From JADFNB01 sp036397455 (GTDB lineage Bacteria; Gemmatimonadota; Gemmatimonadetes; Gemmatimonadales; GWC2-71-9): a DNA stretch of 64,000 nucleotides. Positions 8,338-15,744 of the stretch are shown here, piece by piece. The stretch covers positions 1 through 64,000 of the forward strand of contig DASWIX010000080.1 in assembly GCA_036397455.1 (NCBI GenBank). The letters run 5' to 3'. The stretch's first letter is position 1. Each line of letters begins with the position of its first letter. The position numbers and the translations under genes were made by a program. The notes under the pieces were generated by a model. That model worked only from the letters and a program-made list of their open reading frames with translations. It searched no databases and had not been told where the DNA came from.

Positions 8338-8778
8338 GTGCCGGTCACGGCCAAACTGTCCCGCAAGTTCTACGAAGTGTTCGGCGATGAGATCGCCAAT
8401 GAACTCGTGACCTGGTTCAACGACGTGGACGCAACCTACCGCGCCGACCTGCGGCAGCTGAACGAGCTCAACTTCGCACGGTTCGATGCGAAGGTAGATC
8501 AGCGCTTTGCTGAAGCCGATGCGAGGTTGGAACAACGTTTTGCCGAAGCCGGCGCGAAGTGGGAACAGCGCTTCGCCCAGCTCGACGCGAAGTGGGAGCG
8601 GCGTTTTGCCCAACTCGACGCGAAGTGGGAGCGGCGTTTTGCCCAACTCGAGGCCGCGCTCGGGCGGGGGTTCGCCGAGCAGCGCGCCGATCTGCTTCGT
8701 TGGATGTTCGTCTATTGGGGTGGCAGCGTCGTGACCACGGTCGGGCTCGTGCTGCTGGTGCTCAACGCCGTACGGTAG
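8338..8778 (+). CDS. Small tail-anchored coiled-coil protein with 11-residue repeats
   Basis: 146 residues starting at a GTG with AGGAG nine bases upstream. Residues 45-110 are a long charged helix built from 11-residue repeats of the form RFAxxDAKWEx. A single membrane helix follows at the C-terminus (about 122-143). The DNA of the last three repeats is nearly identical (33-bp units, listed separately), so the repeat number may vary between strains. The pattern recalls CCDC90/DUF1640-like membrane coiled coils, but I cannot assign a function. The protein probably forms an oligomer anchored in the inner membrane. Confidence 0.7.
   Translation: MPVTAKLSRKFYEVFGDEIANELVTWFNDVDATYRADLRQLNELNFARFDAKVDQRFAEADARLEQRFAEAGAKWEQRFAQLDAKWERRFAQLDAKWERRFAQLEAALGRGFAEQRADLLRWMFVYWGGSVVTTVGLVLLVLNAVR
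8556..8654 (+). repeat. Three 33-bp in-frame tandem repeats inside the coiled-coil gene
   Basis: Units at 8556-8588, 8589-8621 and 8622-8654 each begin GAAGTGGGA and encode an 11-residue coiled-coil repeat. Units two and three differ only at the end, while unit one carries several silent changes, so the last duplication is recent. Confidence 0.85.
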
Positions 8779-9033
8779 TCCCGATCGGCGGTCAGGCGAG
8801 CCCGAACGACTGCTCGAGCGCGGGGCGGGCGCTGTTGCAGATCGCGCAGGCACAGGTCCGCTCCTTTCCTCGGCAGTCCGGGTGTTGGCACACTACACCC
8901 TCGGCCTGACCGGAACGAAGTTCGGGTGCGGGCGCGGGCGCGGGTTCTGTGGCGCGTGACCATCCCCATGCGGGTCGAGCCGTAGCGACGCGATCCCCCG
9001 TGGGGCGAGAGCAACGCGTACCGACGCATCGTG

Positions 9034-10590
9034 TTACGGGACGAGTGCCGCGTTTCGCGTGGTCCGATCGATGAAGGCATCCAACGTCGCTTTCCACTGC
9101 GCCAGCAGCGATTCCTCGACGTACATCATGTGCCCGGCGGCGAAATCGGCCCGCTGAATATTGTCTCGCAGATCCGCTGGGAGCCCCATGTTGTCCATCG
9201 TCCACACCGCGGCGAAATAGGGCGTCGCGAGGTCGTAGATCCCGTTGATCAGCAGCACTTCCAACCGTGGATTGCGCGTCAGCGCGGCGGCGAGATCGGG
9301 CGCGACGTTCGGGATGCCCGGCAGGCCGAAGCCGATGTTGTTGCCGCGGCGCGTCCAGTTCCACGGACCCGCGCGACCGCTGGGCACGTACTCACGACCG
9401 CCGTCGTACCCGAGTTCCTCGCGCAGGTAGGTGTTGAACGCCGAGGTGTACGCCGAGCTGATCGCGGTGGATTGCGGATCGTGCGAGGGGCGGGTATCGA
9501 GCAAATCCCCGGTCGGGCCCGTAAAGCGGGCGTCGAGCCGCCCGACCACGAGTCCACGGTCGCGCAGCAACTCCTTCTCGTACTCGGGTGCCGAGACACG
9601 CATGTTGGTCCGGTCGAGGTACTCCGTGCTCAGTCCGGTGTAGCGATGCATCTGCTCGATGACGCGCACACGCGTGTCGGGATCCAACCGACTGCCGGCC
9701 AGCAACGCCGCCGCGTAGTCCGTGGTCGCCCAATGCTCGACCTCATGTTTGAACGCTTCGAGATCGGCCGGCTCGCCGCCGGGCAGGGCGTCGAGGTAGG
9801 CCGAGGTCACGGCGAACGACGGGAGGTTCACGATGTAGGGCAGGATCGCGCCCTCGGGAAAGAGGATCGTGTTGAAGTCGAGCACGGACGACACCAGCAC
9901 GATGCCGTTGAGATCGATGTTTGCACGCTGGAGATGTCGGGCCAATACCGCCGACCGCGTGGTCCCGTAGCTCTCACCGAGAATGAGGCGTGGCGAATTC
10001 CAGCGATGGTACTGGCTGAGGAACCGGCGCATGAACTGCGTGAGGGACGCCGCGTCTTCGTCGAGTCCCCAGAAGTCCTTGCCTTCCGCCTCCCCGAGCG
10101 GCCGGCTGAATCCTGTCCCGATCGGATCGATCATGACGACGTCGGCTTTGTCGAGTAACGTGTAGGCGTTGTCGGCCATGGGATAGGGAGGGGGCGCCTG
10201 TTGCCCGACGTTCGGTGTCACGACCCGCCGCGGACCCATGATGCCCATGTGCAGCCAGAACGACGCCGAACCCGGGCCGCCGTTGTAGGCGAAGAGGATG
10301 GGACGGTCCGCGGGTGCGCCGCCGTTCGTGCGGAAATACGCGGTGTAGTAGAGCTCGCCGGCGGCCGTTTCGTCCGTGTCGCGCAGGATGATGCTGCCCA
10401 CCACCGCGTCGTACGCGACGGTCTGCCGTCCCACGGTAATGGAGTGCTTGCTCTCCCACCGCGCCGGCGTTGGCTCGGCGCTGCGCGTGGGGGTGGGGGA
10501 GGGGGAGGGGGGGGCGGCGGCCTCCTGGGATGACAGCACCACTGGAGCGGCCAACAACGGGAACACGGCGAGCGCGAACGACAGCCTCAT
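9034..10590 (-). CDS. Exported S10-family serine carboxypeptidase-like enzyme
   Basis: About 518 residues. The start at 10590 (MRLSFALAVFPLL) has GGAGG five bases upstream and gives a signal peptide; 24 bp of extra upstream frame are not needed. A proline-rich spacer PPSPSPTPTR follows the signal. The S10 signature is clear: FAYNGGPGSAS (oxyanion hole), then G-E-S207-Y-G as nucleophile, with the expected late Asp in INGIYDLATPY and His in FAAGHMMY. It should release C-terminal residues from peptides in the periplasm. The proline spacer is encoded by a G/C homopolymer-rich stretch at 10489-10514. Confidence 0.9.
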   Translation of the reverse strand: MRLSFALAVFPLLAAPVVLSSQEAAAPPSPSPTPTRSAEPTPARWESKHSITVGRQTVAYDAVVGSIILRDTDETAAGELYYTAYFRTNGGAPADRPILFAYNGGPGSASFWLHMGIMGPRRVVTPNVGQQAPPPYPMADNAYTLLDKADVVMIDPIGTGFSRPLGEAEGKDFWGLDEDAASLTQFMRRFLSQYHRWNSPRLILGESYGTTRSAVLARHLQRANIDLNGIVLVSSVLDFNTILFPEGAILPYIVNLPSFAVTSAYLDALPGGEPADLEAFKHEVEHWATTDYAAALLAGSRLDPDTRVRVIEQMHRYTGLSTEYLDRTNMRVSAPEYEKELLRDRGLVVGRLDARFTGPTGDLLDTRPSHDPQSTAISSAYTSAFNTYLREELGYDGGREYVPSGRAGPWNWTRRGNNIGFGLPGIPNVAPDLAAALTRNPRLEVLLINGIYDLATPYFAAVWTMDNMGLPADLRDNIQRADFAAGHMMYVEESLLAQWKATLDAFIDRTTRNAALVP

Positions 10591-10781
10591 GGATCCTCCA
10601 GAATCGAAGTGCAACCGAGTGATCGTGATCGGATCGTGCGGACGGTCGCCACAAGAGTACGATCGGGCCGCGATGCTGGCTAGAGAGCGTCACGACGCGG
10701 TCGAGGCGCGAAACGTTCGGACGATAGCGCGCGCGGCGTGCCGCGGCCATATTCGGGCGTTCCTCCTCCACGGTGTTGGAC

Positions 10782-11156
10782 ATGAGACACCCGGTCTCGC
10801 TCATCGCGATTGCGCTCTGGGCCCCCGCGGCACGGGCGCAAGACACGGCGGCCGTTGCGCCGGCATGCGCGCACGAGGAAACCGCGGCGGGCGCCCGACG
10901 TTGCCTCAACGTGGCGCGCGAACGGAAAGGAGTGGAGCTGGCCGCGGCCCTCGCGGGGGCGCGGAGCCGGGCGAAAGACCCGGCGCAACTCGACACCGCG
11001 CAGACTACGTGGCTTGCGTTTCGCACGGCGCAATGTCGGGCGGATGCGTCCCAGTTCGAAGGCGGATCACTCCAGCCGATTCTGTTTCTGCATTGTTGGC
11101 TCGAGCTTACGAGCGCCCGAATCCGTTATCTCGAGCGGCTGTTTCGCGAGCCGTGA
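10782..11156 (+). CDS. Exported LprI-like protein (DUF1311, lysozyme-inhibitor family)
   Basis: 124 residues from the ATG at 10782, with a signal peptide ending near ARAQ. The mature part has paired cysteines (C29, C41, C80, C99 approximately) and the family pattern AQTTWLAFRTAQCRAD followed by LHCWLELTSARIRYLE. Members of PF07007 include LprI of mycobacteria, a lysozyme inhibitor, but most are of unknown role. It is divergent to the S10 gene and convergent with the hydrolase at 11170. Confidence 0.75.
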   Translation: MRHPVSLIAIALWAPAARAQDTAAVAPACAHEETAAGARRCLNVARERKGVELAAALAGARSRAKDPAQLDTAQTTWLAFRTAQCRADASQFEGGSLQPILFLHCWLELTSARIRYLERLFREP

Positions 11157-11169
11157 CCGTCGGTTCGCG

Positions 11170-12771
11170 TCACATCTCGCCCTCAGGCCGCAGCCGCCGC
11201 GTGAGCCAGTTCGCCAGGATGTCCATCACCTCGTCCGGGATCACGACGCGTTCGATGGCCGCGTATTCGGAAGCGGATCCATCCTGCAGTGACACGAGAA
11301 AGAGGTGGTTGAGCCGCGGGAAAACGTGCAGCTCCACGTCGTGGTTCCCCGCGTCCCGCATCGCGGCGGCCAGCGTGTCGGCCTGGCCGGCCGAAACCTG
11401 GCGGTCCCACGCACCTTGGAGGATGAGCGCTGGTTGCGTGACCCGGCGGGCGGTGGGCAGGGGGTCGTAGTCCCAGAACCAGCGCATCCAGGGATTGAGA
11501 TCCGGCATGCTCGCTGCCATCGCTTCCAGGCTCGCCGTCCGCACCTGCTCGCGCTCGCCTTCGGTTAGACCCTCGGCCTTCGACAGCGGCCACAGCACCT
11601 GATCGCGGAGTACGTCGCTGCCGGGCTTGGACGTGCCGGCCATGATGACGATCGCCGCCAGCCGGGGATCGTCCGCCGCCACCATCGGCGCGATCACGCC
11701 TCCCTCGCTGTGACCGACGAGCGCCAGACGATCGCCGTCGATCTCAGGCCGGGTTCGCAACCACGCGAGTTCGGCCCGCACGTCATCCGCCAGCATGGGC
11801 GTCGTCGCGCTCGCGGCATTCCCGCCGGATGCTCCGGTGGCGCGGTCATCCAGGCGCAGCACCGCGATACCCGCGGCGGCGAGCCGCGCCGCGATCTGAC
11901 GGAACGGCCGGTATGCCGGCACGAGCGGCCACAACGATTCATCGCGATCCTGGCTGCCTGACCCGGTGATCATCACCACCGCCGGATAGGGCGGTTCCCC
12001 CTGGATAGGCAACGAGAGCGTTCCCGCCAACTCGAACGGATCACTGGTCGCCGGGGTGACCGGAACGCGCACCTCTTCGGCGATGTAGGGGTCGTCCGGC
12101 GCCGCGGAGTAATCCGGTGCGGGGCGCGTGATGCCGGCCAGTGGTTCCAAGGTCTCCGCGCCCGCGCGCACCGCGGACACACCGCCCGCCGGAATCGAGA
12201 GCGAGATGGCGCGTCCCGCGGCGTCGACGGGGGCCAGGACAAGCATCGGTCCGGCCCGCACGCGCGCGGTATCCGCCGAGAAGGTGACCGACATGTCCGT
12301 TGTGGCGTTTTGCTCCGGCGACCAGACCGAAAAGGTCGTATCCCGCCGATTGGCGCGTGCGATGAGGTCGGCGACCCCCGCCATGGACTGGGTGCCGATG
12401 GCCGCGTCGGGCCGGCCCGCCGCGCTCCAGGTCCGTTCCGATCCGGCTGCCTCGGCCTGCATCAGGCGGAGCGAATCAGCGTCCGCCCTCGCGGTGTATC
12501 GACGGATGAGCGAGTCGCCGGACAGCGAGTAGGCGATCGCTTCCATGGCCGCGAACCCGCCGTCGGAGGTGAAATCGATCTGGTATCTGAGTCGAGTATC
12601 GAGTTTCGGTACCACGGTCTCCGTGGTGAGCCGTCTCGTGGTGCGGCGGAACGTCTCTCGTCCGACCTCGGTGCCGCCCTGATAGAAGCGCAGCACGCCG
12701 GAATCGAGTACGCGGTCTTGAGGGATGAACGCCAGCGCCATCACGGCGACGAACAGTGGAGTCGGTCGCAT
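11170..12771 (-). CDS. Exported alpha/beta hydrolase (dienelactone-hydrolase/acyl-peptidase type) with an N-terminal extra domain
   Basis: 533 residues with a hydrophobic N-terminus (signal peptide, about 1-17). Residues 20-215 form a beta-rich domain of unknown role. The hydrolase domain begins near 230, with VVMITGSGSQDRDE as the oxyanion region, G-H-S355-E-G-G as nucleophile, D456 in GAWDRQV and H489 in RLNHLF. This two-domain architecture is frequent in Gemmatimonadota-like genomes; substrates are unknown and could be esters or peptides. It converges with the LprI-like gene with about 13 bp between stops. Confidence 0.82.
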   Translation of the reverse strand: MRPTPLFVAVMALAFIPQDRVLDSGVLRFYQGGTEVGRETFRRTTRRLTTETVVPKLDTRLRYQIDFTSDGGFAAMEAIAYSLSGDSLIRRYTARADADSLRLMQAEAAGSERTWSAAGRPDAAIGTQSMAGVADLIARANRRDTTFSVWSPEQNATTDMSVTFSADTARVRAGPMLVLAPVDAAGRAISLSIPAGGVSAVRAGAETLEPLAGITRPAPDYSAAPDDPYIAEEVRVPVTPATSDPFELAGTLSLPIQGEPPYPAVVMITGSGSQDRDESLWPLVPAYRPFRQIAARLAAAGIAVLRLDDRATGASGGNAASATTPMLADDVRAELAWLRTRPEIDGDRLALVGHSEGGVIAPMVAADDPRLAAIVIMAGTSKPGSDVLRDQVLWPLSKAEGLTEGEREQVRTASLEAMAASMPDLNPWMRWFWDYDPLPTARRVTQPALILQGAWDRQVSAGQADTLAAAMRDAGNHDVELHVFPRLNHLFLVSLQDGSASEYAAIERVVIPDEVMDILANWLTRRLRPEGEM

Positions 12772-12869
12772 GGGAGGACTCGCTCGGTGAGTGCTCCCTA
12801 ATGATACACGCCGGCCCGCCGGCTATCCCAGGTGCCGGGCGGGGAGCGACTCCTTCGTGAATGGCGCGG

Positions 12870-13109
12870 CTACTTCGCGGGGTCGACCTTCGGACGCGCC
12901 GTCCCGTCAATGACCCGACGGCCGAACGCCAGGCTACGCGTCACCGCTTCCGCCTTGCTGGGGTACGTGTTTGGCGAGCGGCAACGCCGCACGTCGGCGT
13001 CACTGTCCGCGGGGGTGATGCGCACCTGGACGGTCCAGTCGCTCGATGGGTCCATCTGCCGGGTCGTGGACTTGATGGTGAACCCGTTGTACTCGATCTG
13101 GTCGCTCAT
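12870..13109 (-). CDS. Small conserved protein (YNGFTI...FGRRVIDG type)
   Basis: 79 residues with a very strong ribosome binding site (GGGAGGAA just before the ATG at 13109). The layout is an N-terminal strand EYNGFTI, a WTVQVRI strand, then an EAVTRSLAFGRRVIDG helix. It resembles small HlyU/DUF6566-like proteins, but I cannot assign a function. A clear homologue lies on the same strand at 14177-14410, on the other side of cspA; both share the GFTI start, the W-T strand and the FGR-x-I-I/V-DG end. It is probably transcribed together with the small gene at 13161. Confidence 0.65.
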   Translation of the reverse strand: MSDQIEYNGFTIKSTTRQMDPSSDWTVQVRITPADSDADVRRCRSPNTYPSKAEAVTRSLAFGRRVIDGTARPKVDPAK

Positions 13110-13160
13110 ATTCCTCCCGGGTTGAACAGGTATGTGGCGACGTCGCTCGCGTGCGTCCAG

Positions 13161-13412
13161 TCAGCTTGCGTCGAGCGTCCGGAACACGTGAGCATCGAGC
13201 CACTGGGCGAACGCGCGGTCGAGTTCCCCACCCTCTCGGCCGGGGTGGAACGGCATGACCTCCCAGCGCGTGCCGGCACTCATCAGCCACCACGCCGGCT
13301 CGGTCGCCGCCTGCTCACGTTTCACGTTGGCCGGAACGCCGTCGTACGACACGAAGTGAAATTCCCGGCCACGGTGCCGTACCCGCCGTTGCTCGACGAC
13401 CGGACGGCTCAT
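13161..13412 (-). CDS. Small hypothetical protein
   Basis: 83 residues from the ATG at 13412. It is a soluble, mixed-charge protein with the motifs GREFHFVSYDG and WWLMSAGTRWEVMPFHPG and no membrane segment. I do not recognise a family. It precedes the small conserved gene at 13109 by about 50 bp on the same strand, so the two may form an operon read from the promoter at 13600-13628, through the leader terminator at 13511-13549. No good Shine-Dalgarno is visible. Confidence 0.5.
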   Translation of the reverse strand: MSRPVVEQRRVRHRGREFHFVSYDGVPANVKREQAATEPAWWLMSAGTRWEVMPFHPGREGGELDRAFAQWLDAHVFRTLDAS

Positions 13413-13510
13413 CGGACGGCCCGCGGGGTGATGTCCCGTCCGCGATCGGAGAAGCGATCTGTGGCGTGCATGGCGGTGGTGCTCCTGATCGTGCGTCGTG
13501 CTCGTGTCCG

Positions 13511-13549
13511 AAAAACAAGAAACGGGAACAGCGCTGCGGCGCTTTCCCG
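13511..13549 (-). terminator. Intrinsic terminator on the minus strand, in the leader of the small-gene operon
   Basis: CGGGAA (13523-13528) pairs with TTCCCG (13544-13549) and AGCGC (13530-13534) with GCGCT (13539-13543) around a TGCG loop, 11 bp in all. On the minus strand it is followed directly by TTTCTTGTTTTT. It lies about 80 bases after the predicted minus-strand start of transcription and about 100 bases before the ATG at 13412, so it is either the end of a small RNA or an attenuator. Confidence 0.7.
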
Positions 13550-13593
13550 CTTCCAAGATTGGTTTCCACCGGGCGACGGGCTGCGTCGCCCGC
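13511..13593 (-). ncRNA. Candidate structured leader or small RNA, minus strand, about 83 nt
   Basis: It begins about seven bases downstream of the -10 at 13605-13600 and ends in the intrinsic terminator above. Its first element is a hairpin with an 8-bp perfect stem (13570-13577 with 13585-13592), so the RNA would have a structured 5' end. A short unpaired middle and the terminator hairpin follow. It shares the 11-mer AAGCGCCGCAG with the plus-strand candidate RNA at 13673-13758. This is a sequence-based prediction only. Confidence 0.45.
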
Positions 13594-13599
13594 ATGTGA

Positions 13600-13628
13600 A
13601 GCTTAGCCCGTCGGCACCGCCAAGTCAA
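13600..13628 (-). promoter_or_regulatory. Promoter of the minus-strand leader
   Basis: TTGACT (13628-13623) and TAAGCT (13605-13600) are separated by 17 bp on the minus strand, a strong -35 and fair -10. It would drive the structured leader at 13511-13593 and, on read-through, the small genes at 13412 and 13109. Confidence 0.6.
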
Positions 13629-13637
13629 ACGCACCGT

Positions 13638-13666
13638 TTCCTTTTTCGCGCCGACTCGGTTATCTT
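13638..13666 (+). promoter_or_regulatory. Possible promoter of cspA and its leader
   Basis: TTCCTT (13638-13643) and TATCTT (13661-13666) have a 17-bp spacer. Both boxes are only fair matches. The position is supported by the structured transcript that would follow and by back-to-back placement with the stronger minus-strand promoter. Confidence 0.4.
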
Positions 13667-13672
13667 GCAGGG

Positions 13673-13758
13673 CACGCACGAGGCGCTCATCGAAGCGCCG
13701 CAGACATACAACGGACATTGCAGGGGAACCAGCAACGGACGCGGTTCCCTTTTTGTTT
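13673..13758 (+). ncRNA. Candidate structured cspA leader or small RNA, plus strand, about 85 nt
   Basis: Two hairpins are visible: GGCGCT (13682-13687) with AGCGCC (13694-13699), then the intrinsic terminator at 13723-13758. ACGGA occurs twice, once between the hairpins and once in the terminator loop. The candidate ends about 120 bases upstream of the cspA start codon. It may be a small RNA, or a leader with conditional termination upstream of a gene family known to act as RNA chaperones and antiterminators. Prediction only. Confidence 0.45.
13723..13758 (+). terminator. Intrinsic terminator upstream of cspA, plus strand
   Basis: GGGGAACC (13723-13730) pairs with GGTTCCCT (13743-13750) around a 12-base loop, followed by TTTTGTTT. 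No protein gene ends just before it, so it must end a short non-coding transcript or act as an attenuator for cspA. The rest of 13413-13878 holds no convincing gene. Confidence 0.7.
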
Positions 13759-13878
13759 GGAAGCACGCCGCGGATTGCGGCATCCCACCGCGGGGACACA
13801 TCCGCGGGTCACACGATGGACGATCGGTCAGTGCGGGCACTCCGGACTCCGACGCGCATCGACACAGAGGAGTCAGGT

Positions 13879-14091
13879 ATGTCACGCATCAAGGGCAAGG
13901 TGAAGTGGTTCAACGATCAGAAGGGCTTTGGGTTCATCACGCCCGACAGCGGCGAGAAGGACTGTTTCGTCCACCACTCGGCGATCCAGGCGCAGGGTTT
14001 CAAGTCGCTCGCCGACGGTGAGGCCGTGGAGTTCGACATGGTGCAGGGCCAGAAGGGCCCGGCCGCGGAGAACGTTACCAAGATCGGCTAG
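13879..14091 (+). CDS. cspA: Cold-shock domain protein, CspA family
   Basis: 70 residues, a complete single cold-shock domain. RNP1 is KGFGFI and RNP2 is CFVHHSAI, with the usual GKVKWFN start. AGAGGAG at 13866-13872 stands six bases before the ATG. These proteins bind single-stranded nucleic acid and melt RNA structure, including terminators. A long upstream region (over 200 bp from the possible promoter) with a terminator hairpin is unusual enough to suggest control at the RNA level. An intrinsic terminator follows the gene. Confidence 0.95.
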   Translation: MSRIKGKVKWFNDQKGFGFITPDSGEKDCFVHHSAIQAQGFKSLADGEAVEFDMVQGQKGPAAENVTKIG

Positions 14092-14123
14092 ACGGACCGC
14101 GTCGCAACGCCGCGCGTGGGGCG

Positions 14124-14157
14124 GGGTCGCATCGAGGATCGGTGCGGCCCTTTTTCT
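14124..14157 (+). terminator. Intrinsic terminator of cspA
   Basis: GGGTCGCA (14124-14131) pairs with TGCGGCCC (14143-14150), with one T-G pair, followed by TTTTTCTT. It lies about 30 bp after the cspA stop codon. Confidence 0.75.
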
Positions 14158-14176
14158 TCCGGCATCGGAACCCGCG

Positions 14177-14410
14177 CTACAGCATTTCCCGGACGGAGCA
14201 GTCCTGTACTTCGCCGTCGATGATCTGCCGGCCGAATTCATGGCATCCCGATATCGCGTCGGCTTCGGTGCGAAACGTCCTGGGTGCCGAATAGGAACGC
14301 AGGCTCTTTCGCCGGCCGATCAGCAGGTCCAGCGTCCACCGCCCCGAGCCCCGAATCTGGAAGGTACGGGGTGTAATGGTGAAACCTTTGTACGAGACCG
14401 AGTTCTGCAG
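14177..14410 (-). CDS. Small conserved protein, homologue of the 12870-13109 product, with apparent CTG start
   Basis: Reading the minus strand gives 77 residues ending in CSVREML and a TAG at 14179-14177. The product has SYKGFTITPR at the start, GRWTLDLLIG in the middle and ISGCHEFGRQIIDGEV near the end. This matches the product at 12870-13109 (EYNGFTI, WTVQVRI, AFGRRVIDG) in order and spacing, so it is very probably a real coding region. There is no ATG, GTG or TTG between the upstream stop and the conserved part. The best start is CTG at 14410, five bases after AGGA. Alternatives are a start lost by mutation (a young pseudogene) or an upstream frameshift. Confidence 0.55.
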   Translation of the reverse strand: MQNSVSYKGFTITPRTFQIRGSGRWTLDLLIGRRKSLRSYSAPRTFRTEADAISGCHEFGRQIIDGEVQDCSVREML

Positions 14411-14520
14411 TCTGGTCCTGTCTGAACGAGATGCACGAAGTCTACCCGATTGTACCGGTTGGTGTGCGGCCTCCCCCCGACGAGCCTCGGCACCCGGCCC
14501 GTCCGCGGCCGATGCCCGCG

Positions 14521-15110
14521 CTACTCCAACCGCATCACCCGCACTGGTTGGAGACCCAGCGCCGTTCGCACCGGTCGCAGCAGGCCCACCAGCGCGGTCG
14601 CGCCGAGCGCCGCGGCGATCGCCACGTTAGGTGAGGGCGCCCGCGGGTTCGAGGAACTCGATCGCGGCCGCCAGCGCGTGCGAGAGGCCGAACGCGATGA
14701 AACAGTCCGGCTGCCGTCCCGATCGCCACCAACGGCACCCCCTGCCGCAGCACGAGCGCGACAATGTCGCGCGGTGCGGCACCGAGTGCCACACGTACGC
14801 CGATCTCGCGTGACCGCTGGTTCACGGCAAACGAGACGACGCCGTACAAACCACCATGGTGAGGAACAGGGCGCCGACGCCGAAGAGCAGGAACAAGGTG
14901 CCAAAGGCGTCCAGTACCCGCTTGTCCGCATAGATCGCATCGTGCAGGTCGGCGATCTCGAACAACGGCAGGTCAGGGTCAACCGCCTCCACGGCGTCGC
15001 GCACGCTGGCGGTGAGCGCCGGCGGGTCGCGGGTTCCAGGTCGTTTTCCTGAGGCGCTGACCGTGGGCGCGACGCCGAGCCGTGACGTGGTCGGGTTCGT
15101 CATGTACCTT
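14521..15110 (-). pseudogene. Decayed C-terminal part of an ADOP-type MacB/FtsX permease
   Basis: Recognisable pieces appear in successive frames on the minus strand. They are ALTASVRDAVEAVDPDLPLF with LFLLFGVGALFLTMVV, then GVVSFAVNQRSREIGVRV with ALGA, then FIAFGLSHALAAAIEF, and finally ALVGLLRPVRTAL with VMRLE at the end. This is the order of the second FtsX domain of an ADOP permease such as the intact gene at 23954. At least three frameshifts separate them and the N-terminal 600 residues are missing. The flanks at 14411-14520 and 15111-15252 show no further gene. Confidence 0.7.
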
Positions 15111-15252
15111 AGGCGTCCGGGCACGAAGGATTCCACCGGGTCTGACGGCTGCGACGGGCGTCCAGCCGCGCGCGAGACAAGCCCGAGGAGATCGCGATGT
15201 ATGCCAACCAGCCCCCGCCCACTGGCGCGCACGGCGGGCGGTGTGACCGCCC

Positions 15253-15744
15253 GTGAACGAGCGTCACGGAGACTTGCTGGTCTTGGGGTGGCGGGAATGG
15301 GTCCGTCTGCCCGGCCTTCGGATACCCTCCATCAAGGCGAAACTCGATACCGGCGCCCGGTCGTCGGCGCTGCACGTGGTCAGCTACGAGACGTTCACGC
15401 GCGGTAAGCGCGAACAGGTCCGATTCGCGGTCGATCCCAATCCGAAGAAGCCGGACTACGTGGTGGAGGTCGAGTTGCCGGTGATCGAGCAACGTCTGGT
15501 ACGGTCGTCGCTGGGGGAAGAGGACCTGCGTATCGTGGTTCGCACCAACCTGGAAATCAACGGCCGCGCCTGGCCGATCGACCTGACGTTGGCGCGGCGC
15601 GACCGCATGCGGTTTCGCATGTTGATCGGGCGGGAGGCGCTCAGCGGCCGCGCGCTCGTCGATCCCACCAGGTCGTATCTGGGCGACCATCCCGCTCGCC
15701 GTGCGCCGATCGACTACGACGAAGAGAAAGCCGAGGAAGAATGA
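15253..15744 (+). CDS. rimB: RimB-like retropepsin-fold protease (ATP-dependent zinc protease family)
   Basis: 163 residues starting at GTG, with no clear ribosome binding site. The motif IKAKLDTGARSSALH carries the DTGA-type active-site turn of retropepsin-like proteins (PF05618). A matching second segment is MRFRMLIGREALSGRALV. In Pseudomonas, RimB is encoded next to RimK and counteracts its glutamate tailing of ribosomal protein S6. Here the gene overlaps rimK by four bases (ATGA), so a functional pair is very likely. The older database name with zinc is misleading, since no zinc site is visible. Confidence 0.85.
   Translation: MNERHGDLLVLGWREWVRLPGLRIPSIKAKLDTGARSSALHVVSYETFTRGKREQVRFAVDPNPKKPDYVVEVELPVIEQRLVRSSLGEEDLRIVVRTNLEINGRAWPIDLTLARRDRMRFRMLIGREALSGRALVDPTRSYLGDHPARRAPIDYDEEKAEEE

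Noticed and set aside
10489..10514. Run of G tracts that could form a G-quadruplex
   Set aside because: It encodes the Pro/Ser spacer of the S10 enzyme (C-rich codons on the coding strand) and is explained by that low-complexity linker. No further support for a regulatory role.
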